A stretch of DNA of 33,021 nt from Ignavibacteria bacterium CG2_30_36_16 (GTDB lineage: Bacteria > Bacteroidota > Ignavibacteria > Ignavibacteriales > Ignavibacteriaceae), in NCBI GenBank assembly GCA_001873185.1, contig MNYQ01000142.1:1-33021 (forward strand), written 5' to 3'. The notes below the pieces were generated by a model that ran no database searches, was not told the origin of the DNA, and saw nothing but the letters and a program-made list of their open reading frames with translations. The position numbers were made by a program, and so were the translations under genes. This document shows positions 32,531 to 33,021 of this stretch, piece after piece. Each line of letters opens with the position of its first letter. Positions within the stretch are counted from its first letter, which is position 1.

Positions 32531-33021
32531 TCAAGATTCAGTTAATTTTTTTAATAATTCGTTAAGATTCACTTTTGCAAAGCTGCTTGCATGATCGGAC
32601 ATCGCATAAGGAATTATTAGTTCATCTCCATAAATTGCACCGCCACAGCTATAAACTACATTCGGCACATAACCTTCTCTTTCGTTTTCATTAGGCGTCA
32701 ACAGCGGCTCTTCTAATCGTCCAATCACTTTTGATGGATCGTCTTTGTCTAACAAAAAAGCTCCGATCGAATATTCACGCATAGCTCCAACGCCATGACT
32801 TAAAACTAACCAACCTGCTTCGGTCTCAATTGGTGAACCGCAGTTTCCAAGCTGAACAAATTCCCATGGATAAGTTGGTTTCAGTATTAATTGTTTCGTG
32901 TACCAAAAATGAAGATGCTCGGAATACATTAAAAAAATATTTTCATTATCCTGCCGGGAGATCATGGCATAGAGACCATTAATTTTTCGTGGGAAGAGCG
33001 CCATACCTTTATTCTTTATTT
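32531..33021 (-). CDS. GH130 mannoside phosphorylase-like enzyme, C-terminal part (cut by window edge)
   Basis: The reading frame stays open to the right edge, so the visible 162 or so residues are the C-terminal half. They match GH130 in the same order as the next gene: KGMALFPRKINGLYAMISRQ, LGNCGSPIETEAGWLVLSHG, VGAMREYSIGAFLLDKDDP, then NVVYSCGGAIYGDELIIPYA. The ending YAMSDHASSFAKV differs from the YYSGGDT ending of the downstream copy, so the two belong to different GH130 branches and probably differ in substrate. An internal ATG at 33004 is not the true start. It is the first visible gene of the operon, about 30 bp before the second GH130 gene. Confidence 0.9.
   Translation of the reverse strand, partial: IKNKGMALFPRKINGLYAMISRQDNENIFLMYSEHLHFWYTKQLILKPTYPWEFVQLGNCGSPIETEAGWLVLSHGVGAMREYSIGAFLLDKDDPSKVIGRLEEPLLTPNENEREGYVPNVVYSCGGAIYGDELIIPYAMSDHASSFAKVNLNELLKKLTES

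Overview
The window looks like chromosomal DNA of an Ignavibacteria-like member of the Bacteroidota/Chlorobi group. It is AT-rich. One secreted protein ends in a typical type IX secretion (T9SS) sorting domain (YPNPFN motif, then a KKMTLLK end), and a second such tail survives as a fragment. Lipoprotein signals and lipid A/LPS-type genes show a Gram-negative envelope. The species assignment is inferred from these traits, not from a marker gene.

Region 1 (39-5697, mostly + strand): an ABC exporter half, class I fructose-1,6-bisphosphatase with a probable terminator, a small convergent hypothetical gene, then a translationally coupled pair for the LPS inner core (GT9 heptosyltransferase-like and Kdo transferase kdtA). 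Region 2 (5698-8002, - strand): a tight four-gene unit of SugE/Gdx-type small exporter, NUDIX hydrolase, secreted isoaspartyl peptidase/asparaginase and DinB-fold protein. Upstream of it lies about 510 bp without a gene, holding a palindromic dispersed-repeat candidate. Region 3 (8515-15390, - strand): a membrane protein of unknown function; a five-gene run of L-threonine aldolase, thioesterase, PolB-like exonuclease, MORN/YwqK-like lipoprotein and TPR lipoprotein; an exported M14 carboxypeptidase; a fragment of a T9SS cargo gene; and a small exported protein. Region 4 (15480-19702, + strand): an SMP-30/gluconolactonase-like exported protein, the Na+/H+ antiporter nhaA with hairpins before and after it, and gpmI with a terminator whose left arm is duplicated.

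Region 5 (19847 to the right edge, - strand) is the most distinctive part. Eight co-directional genes with gaps of roughly 20-75 bp form a probable mannoside-use operon: two tandem GH130 phosphorylase-like genes (the first cut by the window edge), an exported alpha/alpha-toroid protein, a cytoplasmic GH2 beta-mannosidase, an aldo/keto reductase, a 1051-residue T9SS-exported multidomain protein with an unrecognised N-terminal domain, an exported six-hairpin-type glycosidase and a MalK/UgpC-type sugar-importer ATPase. Signal peptides divide the products between cell surface, periplasm and cytoplasm. This suggests a path from surface attack, through periplasmic trimming and import, to cytoplasmic hydrolysis and phosphorolysis. 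No sugar permease, binding protein, SusC/SusD pair or regulator is visible in the window.

No tRNA, rRNA, CRISPR array, complete insertion sequence or prophage was seen.
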